NCBI RefSeq assembly: GCF_047511655.1
Contig: NC_133392.1
Location: 161,996,542-162,060,541, forward strand
DNA: 64,000 nt
From: Castor canadensis
Taxonomy: Eukaryota; Chordata; Mammalia; Rodentia; Castoridae
Reading direction: 5' to 3'
Shown in pieces: positions 38,469 to 50,744 of this stretch (the first letter of the stretch is position 1; each line of letters opens with the position of its first letter). The notes under the pieces are model-generated. The model saw nothing but the letters and a program-made list of their open reading frames with translations. It made no database searches and was not told where the DNA came from. A program made the position numbers and the translations under genes.

Positions 38469-41400
38469 GGCATAAGCAAATTCTCCTAAAAAAGCATGAA
38501 CAAACAACAGCCACAAACTCACAGGTTGAACCCCTGCAGCATTTTGGGAGGGAGCACTGCTGTAAGCATGTCCTATGTTGGCCCAGTTGGAAGGTCCCAC
38601 AAAGTGCCAGCTGTGGCTCACAACAATCGGACCGGCCTCATCCTTCTTGGTCCAGGGGACCAGGAGGAAGAAGTGTGGGGAGTGGCAAAGCCAGATTCCT
38701 TCTCCAGCCCACTCCACCTCCAGCCCCCTCTAGAAAACGGACAGTCTGAACTTTTCACCTTCTGCACAGACTTCCAGAGAAAGGCCACAGAGGTGTCTGC
38801 CTGGGAGGCGGAGGGCAGAAGGTGGAGGGCGGGGGAGACCCTCCCAACTGTCTGCAGTTTGTTCCCCACCACCCCCTCCAAAAATGTGGATTGCCCTTTT
38901 ACAATGGCCAGATGGCAGCCAAGGGGCCACAGGCCTCCATCCCCCAAGTGGCCGCCTGACCTCTCATAAATAGGACAAAGCCTAGGACTGCAGCCACACC
39001 CCCAAGCCCTCCAGGGACCAGAAGATGCTCCAGGTCACTAGGGCTGGTTGGAGATGGCGTGGCCCAGGGCTGTCCTAGCCCTTAGCATCAGGAGGGTGTA
39101 ATCAGCACCTCCCAGGCCCCCACAGGAGACTCACAGGGAGCTGAGGAGTCCTGGGCAGCCCACAGATGGCTGAACCCAGATTTTGGTATGGCCAGCCAGC
39201 TTGCCTGCACAGGGAAACCTCTCTGCCCATCTCGAGCAGTGAGCAGCTGACTGGACCTCACTGTCGGGCCACAGAGAAAATGATGACCAGGGCACAGCCA
39301 CCCCTATGAGGGATATCCAGAGACATAGGCAAGTCTGTGCCAGGGAATACAGCACCCCAGGGACCACCAACCAAAGCTCAGTGCATGGCCATGTCACAGT
39401 CGTCTCCAGTGCCCAAGGCCAATTCAGTCACAACAGACAATGGGAGAGGGAGATGTCACAGACCCTCCAGGGAGCCCCAGAGCTTGTGCTCCATCAGCAG
39501 AGCCCCCTCCCCCACCCACCCACCCACCCAGGGCCACTCTCTGAGGCAACAACGCTCATTGTCACACCCAAGAACAACCTTCCCTCAGAGTGACAGCCTC
39601 AAACCATGACATAGCTTCACTTAGAGAAATGCCATAGGCAGGTGGGGACAGCCACCTTGGAGGGCAGGTGCACCCCACAGGTGTGCCTAAATTCCTGGTC
39701 AGCACCATGGAAGCCTTCCCATGCCACCCCATCAAAGTCATGCACACACTGCTGCAAAACCATTGTCCTTGTCCCTAACAGGCATTCACTCTTTGGGCTC
39801 CTCCAGCCCTCCCAGGGCTGGCTGCAGAGAAAAAAACCAGCAGCTGGATCCCACTCCTCCAACTGTGTGGTCTCTCTCTCTCCCTCATCTGCACCACTAC
39901 CCCTGGCTTCTCCCTCTGCAGCCCTCAGGAAACCCAAGGGAACCAGGGAGACCCTGTGCATTAGGACACCTTCCAGGCAGCCAAGGCGTCCGAAGGGCCT
40001 TGGCTCACGTCCCAAAGCCTCTGGCTACAAGCACAACAGAGCCTCAGCAGGACAAAGAACACTTCAGCTCCAGAAGTGACCTGTCCACCATAGCACCGCG
40101 TTGACTATCACACATTCAGCACTGTAGTCCAGGCTCAGGTGTGTTTGGCGAAGTCCCAAGCCTTCGTTCAACACCCAGCTCGAGGCCATCCAGAGAACTC
40201 CAAGGAGGAATCTGAGGGCTGGACACTCAAGACTGCAGCATACAGCCACAAGGATAGGACAGACAACCCACTTCCCAGAACTAGGGCCCTGCCACACAAC
40301 ACACACCCAGAAGGCACCTTGGCTCAATTCGTGAGCAATTCACACCCCAAGACATGGGCACATGTCAGAAGGGTCCTGAGCCCAGGCCATGGGCAAGAGC
40401 TTCTCACGTGAGTGACAGCCACAGGCTGCAGTGGGAGGGCCAAGGACCCAAGCAGCAATGGCCACCACAATGGCTTTAGCACTCCCATGGAGTGGCCTAA
40501 GGTTCAACTGTGAAATTAAATCAAGGTGCGACTTCTGGCAGGTATTGCTGGATAGGCAATACTCATTCCAAGAATCTACTCAAAAACAGCATCACCATGG
40601 CCCGTGCCTGGGACAGTCTGGAAAGAGAAAGCCCATGAGTCAACCCTACACCTCTGGACACTAGGGCCATGATGTTCCCTGAAGTCCCAAGGCCAGCTGT
40701 GGCCCAGGAAGCAGGTCTGAGATTGCTAGGTACCCTTCCTCAGAACAAAGCTCTCTGGGTGCTCCGAGCTCTGCCCAGATGCCCACAAGAGAAGAGCACA
40801 GAACTGGCCGTGTGGTCTCATGAGAGTAAGGCACCACCCTTAGGCCTGGCCAGCTCCTAAAGCTACCTGCCCTGCCTTTCACTCCCAAATAAGTGGGATA
40901 TCTGAATGTGAAGGTCCATCTCAGACAACAGGACCGGGTCATTTCCACCATGCTGCACCACTCTGGGCATGCTGGAGACTGACCCCTTCCTCACCCTGAA
41001 AGGGACTGGGCTCCCTGAAAATTTTTGCAAGCAAACTAAAAAATCAAGCTGAATTTTGAGTGGCACTTGGTGATCCCCTTTCCTGGTCACTGGCTCCTCT
41101 GCCGCGAGCATCGCCTGCTCCTGCAGATGTTGTTAAGAGCTATGTGGACCCCGTGCTTGTCATAAAACCAGCAAAGCGCTGGCTCAATGCAGTTGCTAGT
41201 CTGAATAGTCAAAATCATGGCACTTTGTTCATAATCAATCTCGACTAAAACTGAAAAGGCGGTAATGAAGATGTTAACAAAACGAATTTAATGTAGCCAA
41301 AATCACTGCAAAAGGAAAACATATCACTCACAATGGATGTGCCAGTCAGCACAATTCAGCAAATTTTCTAAGAACCTGCTACTGCAGAGCATGGCTTGCT

Positions 41401-42056
41401 CACCTTCTCCATGAAGTGGAGACACCCAAGGACTTTACTTCAAAATCTCAGGCTACTTCTGCTTTTTGCAGCCTTCAGTCCTAGAGCAACTGGGCAAGTT
41501 TCTCCCACAGCAAAAGCCTGGGCTGAAAGGGAAGGCTCTCTGGTGCAGATGTCCAGCCGGGTGAGACAACAGCCAATGTCTTCATTTCTTACCTTGTTCT
41601 AACGCTGCCTAGCTGGACATCACTAAAGGCTGTGGCAACAGCACCTGCAGCCAGGGTGGAACTGCAGGGTTGTCATCTCTGACCTAGACAACAAACCCTA
41701 GACGAGACACAGAGGGTGCTGAGAGGTAGAACAGGCTGAGCCCTCCCACTGCTCCAGTCTACATGGGGCTGGGGTTCACAGGACAGTGACAGAGATAAGA
41801 GTGTGGCACAGAGGGGCCCCGAGTCTGCAGGACCCTGGAAAATGAGGCAGAGGCCAGGACAGACCAGCATATGTACAGAAACTCCATGCTGCTAGGAAGA
41901 ACCTCCAGAGCGTGGGAGGGAAGAGGCCTGGGGCTTAATGCATGCTGGGAGAGGCCATGGCCACCCAGGAAACAGGAAAATCCCCAAAACCACAGGCACT
42001 GGCTTCTCTGGAAGGGTTTGCCAGAGTAATGGGGAATAACTAGCCATAGATTGAGA

Positions 42057-42164
42057 CCTGCTGTGGATGCACCTAGTCAGAACAGCAAAGTCCTCAAAGG
42101 ATCAAACTAACCTGCTGTGGATGCACCTAGTCAGAACAGCAAAGTCCTCAAAGGATCAAACTAA
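42057..42164. repeat. Perfect 54-bp tandem duplication
   Basis: The unit beginning CCTGCTGTGGATGCACCTAG at 42057 is repeated without any change from 42111. The exact identity points to a recent duplication. Confidence 0.95.
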
Positions 42165-42180
42165 CTCCAAGTAACTTAAA

Positions 42181-42234
42181 GGCATCCCAAGGCATCCCAA
42201 GGCATCCCAAGGCATCCCAAGGCATCCCAAGGCA
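42181..42234. repeat. 10-bp microsatellite (GGCATCCCAA)5
   Basis: Five perfect copies of GGCATCCCAA are followed by a partial GGCA. It starts 16 bp after the 54-bp duplication. Confidence 0.97.
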
Positions 42235-42302
42235 AAGCTCAAGCTTTACAGGAATGAAAAGCTTTCAGTACCAGCACCCAAACAAGTCAATATCAAAACT
42301 TT

Positions 42303-42514
42303 TTTGGGGTGACACTGGGGTTTGAACTCAGGGTCTCATGCTTGCTAGGCAGGCACGCTACTACTTGAGCCACTCTGTCAGCCCTGTTTTGTGTTGGGTT
42401 TTCCAACATAGGGTCTCATCAACTATTTCCCCAGGGCTGGCTTCAAATTACGGTTTTCCTGGTCTCTGCCTCCTGAGTAGCTAGGATTATAGGTGTGAGC
42501 CGCAGATGCTGGCC
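42303..42514 (-). mobile_element. Composite SINE, minus orientation
   Basis: The reversed tail is GGGTTTGAACTCAGGGTCTC ... CTACTACTTGAGCCACTCTG. The reversed head is TAGGGTCTCATCAACTATTT ... GAGTAGCTAGGATTATAGGT. Confidence 0.93.
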
Positions 42515-42969
42515 TCAAATCATCATGCATCCAAAGAGCAGGAGAATCATCTGTCAGCTGAAACAGACCAGAACAAACTCAGCACAGACACACATGAGGA
42601 TTCTGAGATCACTCTTACAGCCAAATCCCTCCCGGTCAGAAGTCAGACACCTAAGAGATGACAGGTCCTGAATCAATCTTCTGGAAGTGGGATTAGCAGC
42701 AGGGGGATGCTGAATGGAGACCATCCAACAGAACAAAGAGTCCAGAAGAATAAAAAATCCCTGTTTTCAAAACAGCTAAATACATAGATAACTGAGGTAC
42801 CCAAAGGACATAGGGGGAGGGGCAGAGAAAACACTTTTAGAAATAGTGCCCAAAACTTTTCCAAACTTAACCAAACTACAAACCTAAAAAGCTCCCAAAC
42901 ACACACTACCTGCAGAAAAGGATGCTCAGAGCCAAAGGCGGAAGAGTCTTAAATACCCCATCCAAAACA

Positions 42970-43042
42970 AGGCTGGCAGAGAGGCTCAAGTGGTAGAGAG
43001 CCTGCCTAGCAAGCACAGGGCCCCGAATTCAAACTGCAGTTG
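42970..43042 (+). mobile_element. ID-like SINE monomer
   Basis: It reads GGCTGGCAGAGAGGCTCAAG, then TGGTAGAGAGCCTGCCTAGC and GAATTCAAACTGCAG. Confidence 0.85.
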
Positions 43043-43259
43043 TTTATTCATACACAGTAACACTGTATTACAGGCTTATAACATATGTAAATGTAAACTG
43101 TACAAAAACCAAGAAGCCAGGAGAGGAAACACCAGTCCTCTCAAATCCCCACCTCCAAGTGACACATGTCTGGAAGCAGAGCACGGGAAGGGGATGGTGA
43201 CAGACGTGAACCTTAGGAACCATGAGGATGATGGAGTCAGCAAGGCCAACAGGGAGGTA

Positions 43260-46145
43260 TGATGGGACCATGAAGTGCTTGATTAGTCCAGAGAAAAAGG
43301 AAGCAGACAGAACAAGTACCGAGGGGAGACTCGGCTCCACTCTCATCAACCATCACAGAAGACTGCTAGACTACATTTTAAAAAGTCCTCCATGGCCTAC
43401 AGAAACTCACCTGAAAGATGCAGGTAAAGTAAAATGACAGCGAGAGACAGACAGCGTGTTACAAAGAAAGCTGGAATGGCCATGATAACGTCAAAGTAGG
43501 GGCAGAGCAGAGAGCCTTAGCCAGGGACAATAAGGAACATCTCAGAATGATAAAAGGATGAGACATCAAAAACAAGCAGTCCTGAACACTGCCTTACCTA
43601 ACAACAAGGCTACAAAACACAACTGACCGAACAGCAAGGACACAAGTCTACAAGTATAATCAAAGATTTCAACACGCTTCTGTCAGAAAACCGGCAGACA
43701 GTCGATTTTAAAACACTATGAACATTTGCAGAGAATGCTCATTATTCTCACATGCACACGCAATACCTGCTGAGCTCACTAGACTCTAAATCATAAAACG
43801 TCTAGAATCAAAACCACTAACATCACGTAACCTATGTTATCTGGCCACAACTAATTAGAAACCAGTATAGACATATCTGGAGACTAAACGGCACACTCCT
43901 AAGAAATCCGTGCAGAAAAGATGAGCGCACAAAGTAATCAGAAAACATTTCAAAGTGAGTGCAAACGTCGAGACCCGGGGGTGGGGGGAACTCAACAAGA
44001 CTGAGCACTAACGCTGCTCAAAAAAAGCACCTCAGAAGCCAGAACCAGGTAAATTCAATACAAGTCAGTCAAAGAAACGGAAGCATAAAGAAGAGAACAC
44101 GAATCAGTCAAAGAGAGAAAAATGTTCAATGAAATCAAAAGCCAGTCCTTGGAGGAGATGAAGAGGCCTCCAGACAGTCCTGACGGAGGGAGGGCGCCCG
44201 GGCTCCACGCTGGTACCGACGGTGACAGGAGACAGACGACACTGCAGGCCACTAAGCCCAGCAATCCTCAGCTGCCCAAGCAAATCGGCCTGTAACACAA
44301 ACTGAGCAGCACCAGATAACCCGCAAGCCTGAGCAGCTGAAAACCTGCCCACAAGACTCCAGGCCAACTCAGCTCCGTGCTAATTCTGCCAAACATTCAG
44401 AAAAAAAATAACAATTATTTCTTGACACTTAGGAGGAGGGAACACTTCCCAAATCCCTCTCTGAGGCCAGCGTTGCTGTCACCAAAACCAAAGCCATTAC
44501 AAGACAAGACAACTACAGACCAGCACACTTCCTGAACATAAATTCTGAATCCTAAACAAAATTTCAGCCAATCCAATGTGACAACTTTCTAGAGGAGCAG
44601 TATATCAAGACTACGTGGGGTGGGACAGGTCACCCCTGGAGTATGAAGCTTCAAAATCAGTCAGGACAACTCACTCACCACATTAAGAAAACCAAAACAG
44701 AAAGGTTCACTGCAGAATCATCTCCGTAATCCACACAGAAAAAGCACTCCCAGTAAAAAGGAAACCAGGAGGTGGGTGTGGTGACCCTCAGCCTGTAATC
44801 CCAGGATTCTCAAGGCTGAGACACGGACTATACAGCTTGAGCATGGGCTACAAGTGAGTACCCTGTACCCCCCCAAGAAAAGGTAAACTAGGAATAGGAT
44901 TTCAGCCACTTCCTTGGCTTAATAAGGGCATCAGCAAAAACCCAATGACTGTCATCCACTGAACGTCAAAAGGCTACTCACGCTGCACTGCAGGCTTTAG
45001 GTAGTGCCATAAAGCAAGGCAAACAGAGGCATCCAGACTGGAAAGAAAGAAGTCACACAGCCTCCATGCAGGTGACCTGGTCCTCTGTACAGAATACCCA
45101 ACAAAATCTATAAAAGTCTACTAGAACAACAGAGTGAAAAAGGCTGCAGACTACAAGATAAACACACAAAAATTTATTGTACTAGCAATTCACAGACAGG
45201 GATGGAATTTTTAAAAACAATACTATTTACAAAACAATAAAAAATGGAAACAAATCCAACGAAAGGTACAAAACACCTGTGCACAGAAAACTACACAACA
45301 CTGGTGAGAGAAATGAAGCCTAATGCAAAGAAATGAGAGTTGTGCTCTGACCGGCCCCAGCCACACCTGAGCACGGTCGCTTTCACAGAAACTGGCCACT
45401 GATACTCACCTTCCTAAGGAGACACCAGACAGCTGAGAGGGGTCAAGGTGGCCAAGGCCACCTAGTTTCAAGAAGTACTAAAAAGCTATACAACCAGACA
45501 GCGTGGTGTTGACAAGCAGAAATGGACACACGCAGACACCAGAGTCTGGATAAAGGCACAGAGACAGTCCAGGGGAGCAGGATCACCACAACCAGTGGTG
45601 CTGAACAGCGGACATGAGATGCACACCTGCAGAATGACTGCAGTTAGAGCTGGACTGTGCTACGCTGTGGCAGGAATATGAACCCAAATGACCACTCTGG
45701 AAGAGAGCTGAGACGTTTCCAAGAAGTTACACGTTGACACAAATACAGGATCCAGCTATTCCACATCTGGGTATCTATCACCATGGGAGTAAAATGTGTC
45801 TGTTCCTACAAAACTAAATAGCCAGGTGTGATGTGCATGCTGGAATCCCTGCACTACACAGCAAGACCCTGGAAAGAGAGGAGAACGTGAAGAGAGGGAG
45901 AGGGAAGAACAGGGGACTTGAAGAATGGGAGAGGAGGGGAGCACTGAAAACAATCAATGTCCCAACAGGTGAATGGAGCTTAAAAAACTACTTGTGACAT
46001 AGCTGTACAACCAGACAGCATCCAGCAATAACAAGAATAAACTACTCACACATGCCATGACATGGAATATCTCAAAAATACACTTAGCAAAAGAAGTCAG
46101 TTCGGCCTAGATGTTTAAAATGGCAATATTTACCTAAGAACTTTC
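43260..46145 (+). mobile_element. Old L1 (ORF2 and 3' end), many stops and indels, SINE-interrupted
   Basis: The sequence follows old L1 ORF2 in order. 43440-43690 corresponds to the endonuclease-domain region (GAAAGCTGGAATGGCC, CAAAGATTTCAACAC). 44460-44700 corresponds to the start of the reverse transcriptase region (CAAAACCAAAGCCATTACAA, AACTACAGACCAGCACACTT). 45060-45320 is further RT sequence (CTAGCAATTCACAGACAGGG, AAAACTACACAACACTGG). 45640-46145 is the 3' part. No intact frame survives. B1-like sequence interrupts it near 44768. The 5' border is uncertain. Confidence 0.8.
44768..44870 (+). mobile_element. B1-like SINE fragment inside L1
   Basis: It reads GGTGGGTGTGGTGACCCTCA, then GCCTGTAATCCCAGGATTCT and CAAGGCTGAGACACGGACTA. 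It is a diverged 7SL-type head. Confidence 0.75.
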
Positions 46146-46235
46146 GCAAATTCAAAGAAACGTGTCTGAAAGACACAATAATTCAAGAGGATCACAGAGA
46201 AAAAAAAAACCCAGCTTCAAAATGGAGAAACAAAA

Positions 46236-46312
46236 AAAGGGCTGGGTGTGTGGCTACAGTGATAGAGCACCTGCCCTGAGTTCAAATCCCAGTACCACCC
46301 CCTCTTCCAAAA
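46236..46312 (+). mobile_element. ID-like SINE monomer
   Basis: It reads AAGGGCTGGGTGTGTGGCTA, then GATAGAGCACCTGCCCTGAG and TTCAAATCCCAGTACCACC. Confidence 0.88.
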
Positions 46313-46370
46313 AAGAAGGAAAAACAAAAATGCTTCAACTACGTTCTCCTCTCAAAAATTACCACAATCA

Positions 46371-46485
46371 CCAAGCATGGTAGTAAACACCTATAATCCC
46401 AGCACTTAGGAGGATGGAAAGCTGAAGGCCAGCCTGAGATATACAGCAAGACCCTATCTAAAAAAACAAAAATAAGCAAAATATC
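46371..46485 (+). mobile_element. B1-like SINE
   Basis: It reads ACCAAGCATGGTAGTAAACA, then ATAATCCCAGCACTTAGGAG, GAAGGCCAGCCTGAGATATA, and an A-rich tail with AAAAACAAAAATAAGC. Confidence 0.9.
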
Positions 46486-46879
46486 CCCAGCAGCTGTGCA
46501 TCCCAGTGCAGGAAGAGCTGCCTTGGAGGCACATAGGACGACACAGAGCATGTGACAAGGTGCAGGAAGGGACAGTGGGCTATGTGCCCAGGCACCGTCC
46601 CCTGCACTTCAGCCTTGATGTGACTAACTGGTCAAGAATTGCCAATATGGGGAGAGCTGCCCATTTAAAGTTGAGGTCCGAAATGGAACAAAGAAATCCA
46701 GAGGAAGCTGCAAAAGAAACTCAAAACAAACAACAAAAAATCATCACTAATCTCCATGGTCACAGAAGACAAGATTCAGCATCCAGAAACAAAACAGGTG
46801 ACAGCTCTTACAAAGAAATACAGAACAAAACACATCTTAGAGATGGGAATGAAATCACAGAAACCAGTCAGCTAAAAAG

Positions 46880-47100
46880 AAAGTGCTGGCTCACACCTGT
46901 AATCCTAGCTACTCAGGAGGCAGAGATCAGGAGGATCGAAGCTGGAAGCCAGCCCAGACCAGTAGTTCTTGAGACCCTAGCTCAAAAAAAATCCAACACA
47001 AAATAGGGCTTGCAGAGTGGCTCAAGAGGTAGAGTGCCTACCTAGCAAGTGTGAGGTCCTGAATTCAAACCCTAGTACCTTCAAAAAGAATAAAGAAAAA
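46880..47100 (+). mobile_element. Composite SINE (7SL-like head plus ID-like tail)
   Basis: The head is GTGCTGGCTCACACCTGTAA ... GAGACCCTAGCTCAAAAAAA. The tail is GGGCTTGCAGAGTGGCTCAA ... TGAATTCAAACCCTAGTACC. Confidence 0.93.
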
Positions 47101-47780
47101 ACACAGTGCTAGATGATAAGGCTGAGAAAATCTCCATGAACCGGTAAGAGACAGAGAAAGTACCAGCCATGAAGGAGGACCAATGCTCAACCAGGAAAGG
47201 CAAGGGAGAGACAGCATAGAAACACCACAGTGCAAGCTCTAACACCAGGGTGCCAGCCTCCTGATAAGGAGGGCACCTAAACCTTTACAACAGGACAAAA
47301 CACTTTCCTCAACCCATGTCGAGCCAGTTCAAGAGAAAGCCCAGAAAGCTCCTGCAGGGCAGAGGAGGTCCCATGAAGAGCCCAGATCATGTAGCACCGG
47401 ACTTTTCTCCACAGGGACGCTGGAGGCACAGGGCCGGGAAGAGTCAGGAAAGCCCTCTTTGCCCAGTCCCACCAACACAGGCTGGGAAATAAGAGCACTG
47501 TCCTCCCAGGCTCCATTCAGGTAGCATGCTCTATGGTCACAGATTGGAGAAAATATACCCAGATGGGCATCCCAGGACCACTTGCCAGGAAGAGGCACAG
47601 AGTCACCCAGGATGAAGAAAGACCCAGGAACAGCAACTGGCAGGAGGGCAGATGGAGGGGGCCGGCAGGCCATCTAGACACACAGAGAATTGTACCCAGA
47701 GGCAGGAAGTACTAGAGCAGGGATGGAATAGCCTGAGAGCCTGAGAAAACCAGGTGTGAACAGAAAAAGGAGTCATGACT
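47101..47780. other. Intron 1 segment, nothing specific seen
   Basis: No repeat family, RNA gene or coding signal was recognised. Confidence 0.5.
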
Positions 47781-47799
47781 GATTCCAGAAACACACTAA

Positions 47800-48190
47800 G
47801 TGAAGGAAATGAGGTTAGACATGCGATTTCAGGGCAGAAAGTGATCCAGACAGAAAATGAGGTCAGCATGCAAAGTGGTCCAGACAAGTGTGGCCAGGGC
47901 ACAGAGAGATCCACACAGGAAGTGGGGCCAGGACAAAACATATTCCAGATATGAAGTGAGGTCAGGACCGTTTTCCACATAAGAAATGACATCAGAACAG
48001 AGCATTCAAGATAGGAAATGACATTAGGACATTGTATCCCAGACAGGAAATGAGCTCAGAATACAGTTTTCCAGACAGAAAGTAAAATCAGAACAGAGTG
48101 GTCCAGATAGGAAGTGAGGTCAAAATATAGCGTCCCAGAGAAGAAATAAGATCAGGACACACAGTGACACCAATAGGAAGTGAGTGAATT
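47800..48190. repeat. Decayed ~32-bp minisatellite, about 11-12 units
   Basis: A TCCAGA-type landmark recurs at about 47845, 47879, 47910, 47944, 47974, 48006, 48037, 48070, 48102 and 48133, spaced 30-34 bp. Between landmarks each unit carries a GATAGGAAATGAGGTCAGGA-like block. Copies differ at many positions, so the array is old. Confidence 0.88.
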
Positions 48191-48589
48191 GTCAGAAGGC
48201 GCCACCAGGTCATAACAACCACGTGTCTGTGAAAGCCTGAAGCTCAGTGGATCAGCACGAGTACGGCAGGTGATGAGAACACACGGCTGGAGGTTGGAAC
48301 AGCTGGGCCTGGTGTCAAGCAACAGTGCTCCTCACTCAGAACACACAGCACAAATGGAAAGTAGCTCCTGTGGCCAAGTGGGAGTAGACAGCATGGGGAC
48401 GTATACTGTCATCACCTGACTTTTGACACTTGACTCTAGGCCATGTCACAGATCCCTTAACTAATGATAAAAGATAAACCTAACTGGTGGCATGAAAAAC
48501 AACAAAAGGAAGTGCCAGGTGCTGGCAAATTGGGCGTGCAGGGCACAGGGCCAGGCCATGCCGGGTACCACACAGCTACTGAGCACCAA

Positions 48590-49320
48590 GCTGCCATCAC
48601 ACAAAGCCACCGTATCCAGTGCATCAGTCAGCTTTGCAGCACTGTGACAAAATACCCAGGAAGAACAACTTAAGGACAAAAACGTTTATTCTGCTCACAG
48701 CCGCAGGTTTCAGTCCATGGTTGGCTCCTCATTGCTTGTAGGCCTATGACAAGGCAGAAACATCATGGTGGGCTGGGCGCTGGTGGCTCATGCCTGTAAT
48801 CCTAGCTACTCAGGTGGATCATGGTTTGAAGTAGCCCCAGCAAATAGTTTGTGAGACCCTATCTCAAAAAAACCCACGAAAAAAAGGGCTGGCAAAGTGG
48901 CGCAAGTAGAAGAGTGCCTGCCTAGCAAGCATGAGGCCCTAAGTTCAAACCCCAGAGCCACCAAAAAAAAAAAAAAAAAAAAAAATCATGGCAGAAGGAC
49001 ATGAAAGAGGAAAGCTGCTCACCTCACGGCAGCCGGGAAGCAGAGCGGGGAAGGATCCCTTCAAGACCCCAACCCAATGACCTTCCTCCAACCACGTCCC
49101 ACCTCCCAGTCTAGTTTACACTATCTCCCAATGAAGTTATCAATCTATGACTCCATCAATGGATTAATCCACTGGTCAATGATGAGGATAAGCCTAGGAT
49201 GAGTTTGGAGCCTTCATGATCCAATCAAACACCTTCCAAAAGCCCATCCGATAGAGACTAAGCCTTTCACAGGAAGTCTTCAGAGGACATCTCAGATTCG
49301 AGCTGTAACACAGCACACGT
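48590..49320 (+). mobile_element. Interspersed-repeat-like segment split by a SINE (family not assigned)
   Basis: The segment reads AGCACTGTGACAAAATACCC, then AACGTTTATTCTGCTCACAG, GTTTCAGTCCATGGTTGGCT, and after the SINE AAAGCTGCTCACCTCACGGC, ATCAATGGATTAATCCACTG and GAGCCTTCATGATCCAATCA. I recognise this order from a common mammalian dispersed repeat but cannot name the family. The SINE at 48771-48984 splits it. Confidence 0.65.
48771..48984 (+). mobile_element. Well-preserved composite SINE with A-tail
   Basis: The head is GGGCTGGGCGCTGGTGGCTC ... GAGACCCTATCTCAAAAAAA. The tail is AAAGGGCTGGCAAAGTGGCG ... GTTCAAACCCCAGAGCCACC, followed by about 23 A. ATCATGG occurs just before and just after, a likely short target duplication. 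Confidence 0.95.
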
Positions 49321-50740
49321 CAGGATGTCTCTGCTTTTACACAAGCTATCCGTGAACTGAAACCCTGAGCCAAGAATCCCTTCCTCCTTAGGACAGTTTT
49401 CTTAGTATCTGTCACAGCAACCACACGCTTGGACGGAGGTACCACCCTGGTTTTGTCTTCATCCTCAGAGACCCAGAGCCACCCTGACTCCAGAACCCAC
49501 AGGTGCGTAAGCAGAGGGCCACAGTCACGCATCACAGGAGGTGTCAACAGCACGTCCTCAGCATGACTCTGCCGCACGTCTTCCAGTGTGTGGTGTGCAC
49601 GCACACGCGCGCGCTCGCACACACAAATACACACACACACAAAGGTCTCTTGCTACAAGCATAAGGCCATAGCCACACCAAGATGGCTGCCCACACCTAG
49701 ATGGTTCCTCCACCAAAGCAGTCCCCAGAGCTGAGCGAGCCGCCCACACAGGAAGGTGCCAGGTATGCTGCCTGAGGCCCGTCCTCCTGAAAGATGTCTA
49801 CAACATGGAACCTTCTCCTGCAGCAGGAAGGGCTCTGGAGAGCGTGCTTTAGTACAAGGTGTACACGGACCATCAGCATTGAACCCTCAGTGAAGCCTCT
49901 GCAGGCGTCCTCACTGCCATCTGTGTCCGTGGCCTCCCAAGGTAGGTGTCAGCATGGCTTGGTCACAAGCTGGCCACGTGAGGTGGCTGATCCATTCTGT
50001 CTACTCTTTAAGTACTAGTCACTGGCTATCTGTGTTTATTTATTGCTGTGGTATTACTTAGCATTCAGGACCTCAAAGAGATGAAAACCCCCAGCAAGCC
50101 GAAAAAACCCTAACACCTTAGAAACCTACAGGTGGTGCACAATGGGACCAAGAGACGGGGTGCTTCCCAGCTGCCAGGGCTACAGGGCACCTGCTCAGGA
50201 ATCCAGACCATCCTGCAGGGCCCCAAGGACCCAGTCAGGCCATGCTATGACAAGAAGCCCTCATCTCACGACAACAGCCACTCCACTCACAACTTTCCCA
50301 CCCTCCTTGGAGTAGCTGAGGATAAACTGACCTTTTTTTTTTTTTTTTTTAATCTTACAGTACTTCTAGAATCTTACAAGTGGAATGAAGTTTGTTTTAA
50401 AACTAGAGACAAAAGGACAGTTTTCAAATCCTCAGCATCTAAAGGAGGCTCCACCTTGGGCTCTTTTTCCTTCCTGGATCCACTCACCCAGATCTAGCCA
50501 CACAAACCTGCATGAAAGCCCCAACACAGCCCCTGGAAGGGGGCAAAAAGGAGTGTGCATCCTCACACACCACTGAGCACACGGGCACAGCCACCCCCAG
50601 GGAGAGTGAAATGTCAATGGGAACAACCGTAGGAACAGCAGGGACCAAGCCAGAGAAGCAAGCATTATCAGCGCTGCTCAGAGCCAAGGAGCAGGCACGG
50701 AGTATAGGGAAAGGAGGAAGCTATGTGGATTTGGGTATTT
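49321..50740. other. Intron 1 segment with Z-DNA-like tract, no gene seen
   Basis: It contains a long alternating purine-pyrimidine patch at 49589-49642 and a T19 run at 50332-50350. No coding or RNA gene was recognised. Confidence 0.6.
49589..49642. repeat. Mixed CA/CG alternating purine-pyrimidine tract
   Basis: It runs GTGTGGTGTGCACGCACACG, then CGCGCGCTCGCACACACAAA and a further CA run. Confidence 0.88.
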
Positions 50741-50744
50741 TGTT

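Larger units (their letters stand above)
28000..42300. other. Intron 1 segment, mostly unique with sparse ID-like SINEs
   Basis: This is about 14 kb of largely unique sequence. It carries a few short tRNA-like SINEs (30627, 33692, 36043), one B1 fragment (38386), a 16-G run at 34616-34631, and a 19-bp repeat (about 2.5 copies) at 28477-28520. AT-richer islands are noted in the findings. Overlapping short frames on both strands show no domain. Confidence 0.6.

Noticed and set aside
43260-46145. Functional L1
   Set aside because: Frames are broken throughout, SINEs are inserted, and ORF1 and the 5' UTR were not recognised.
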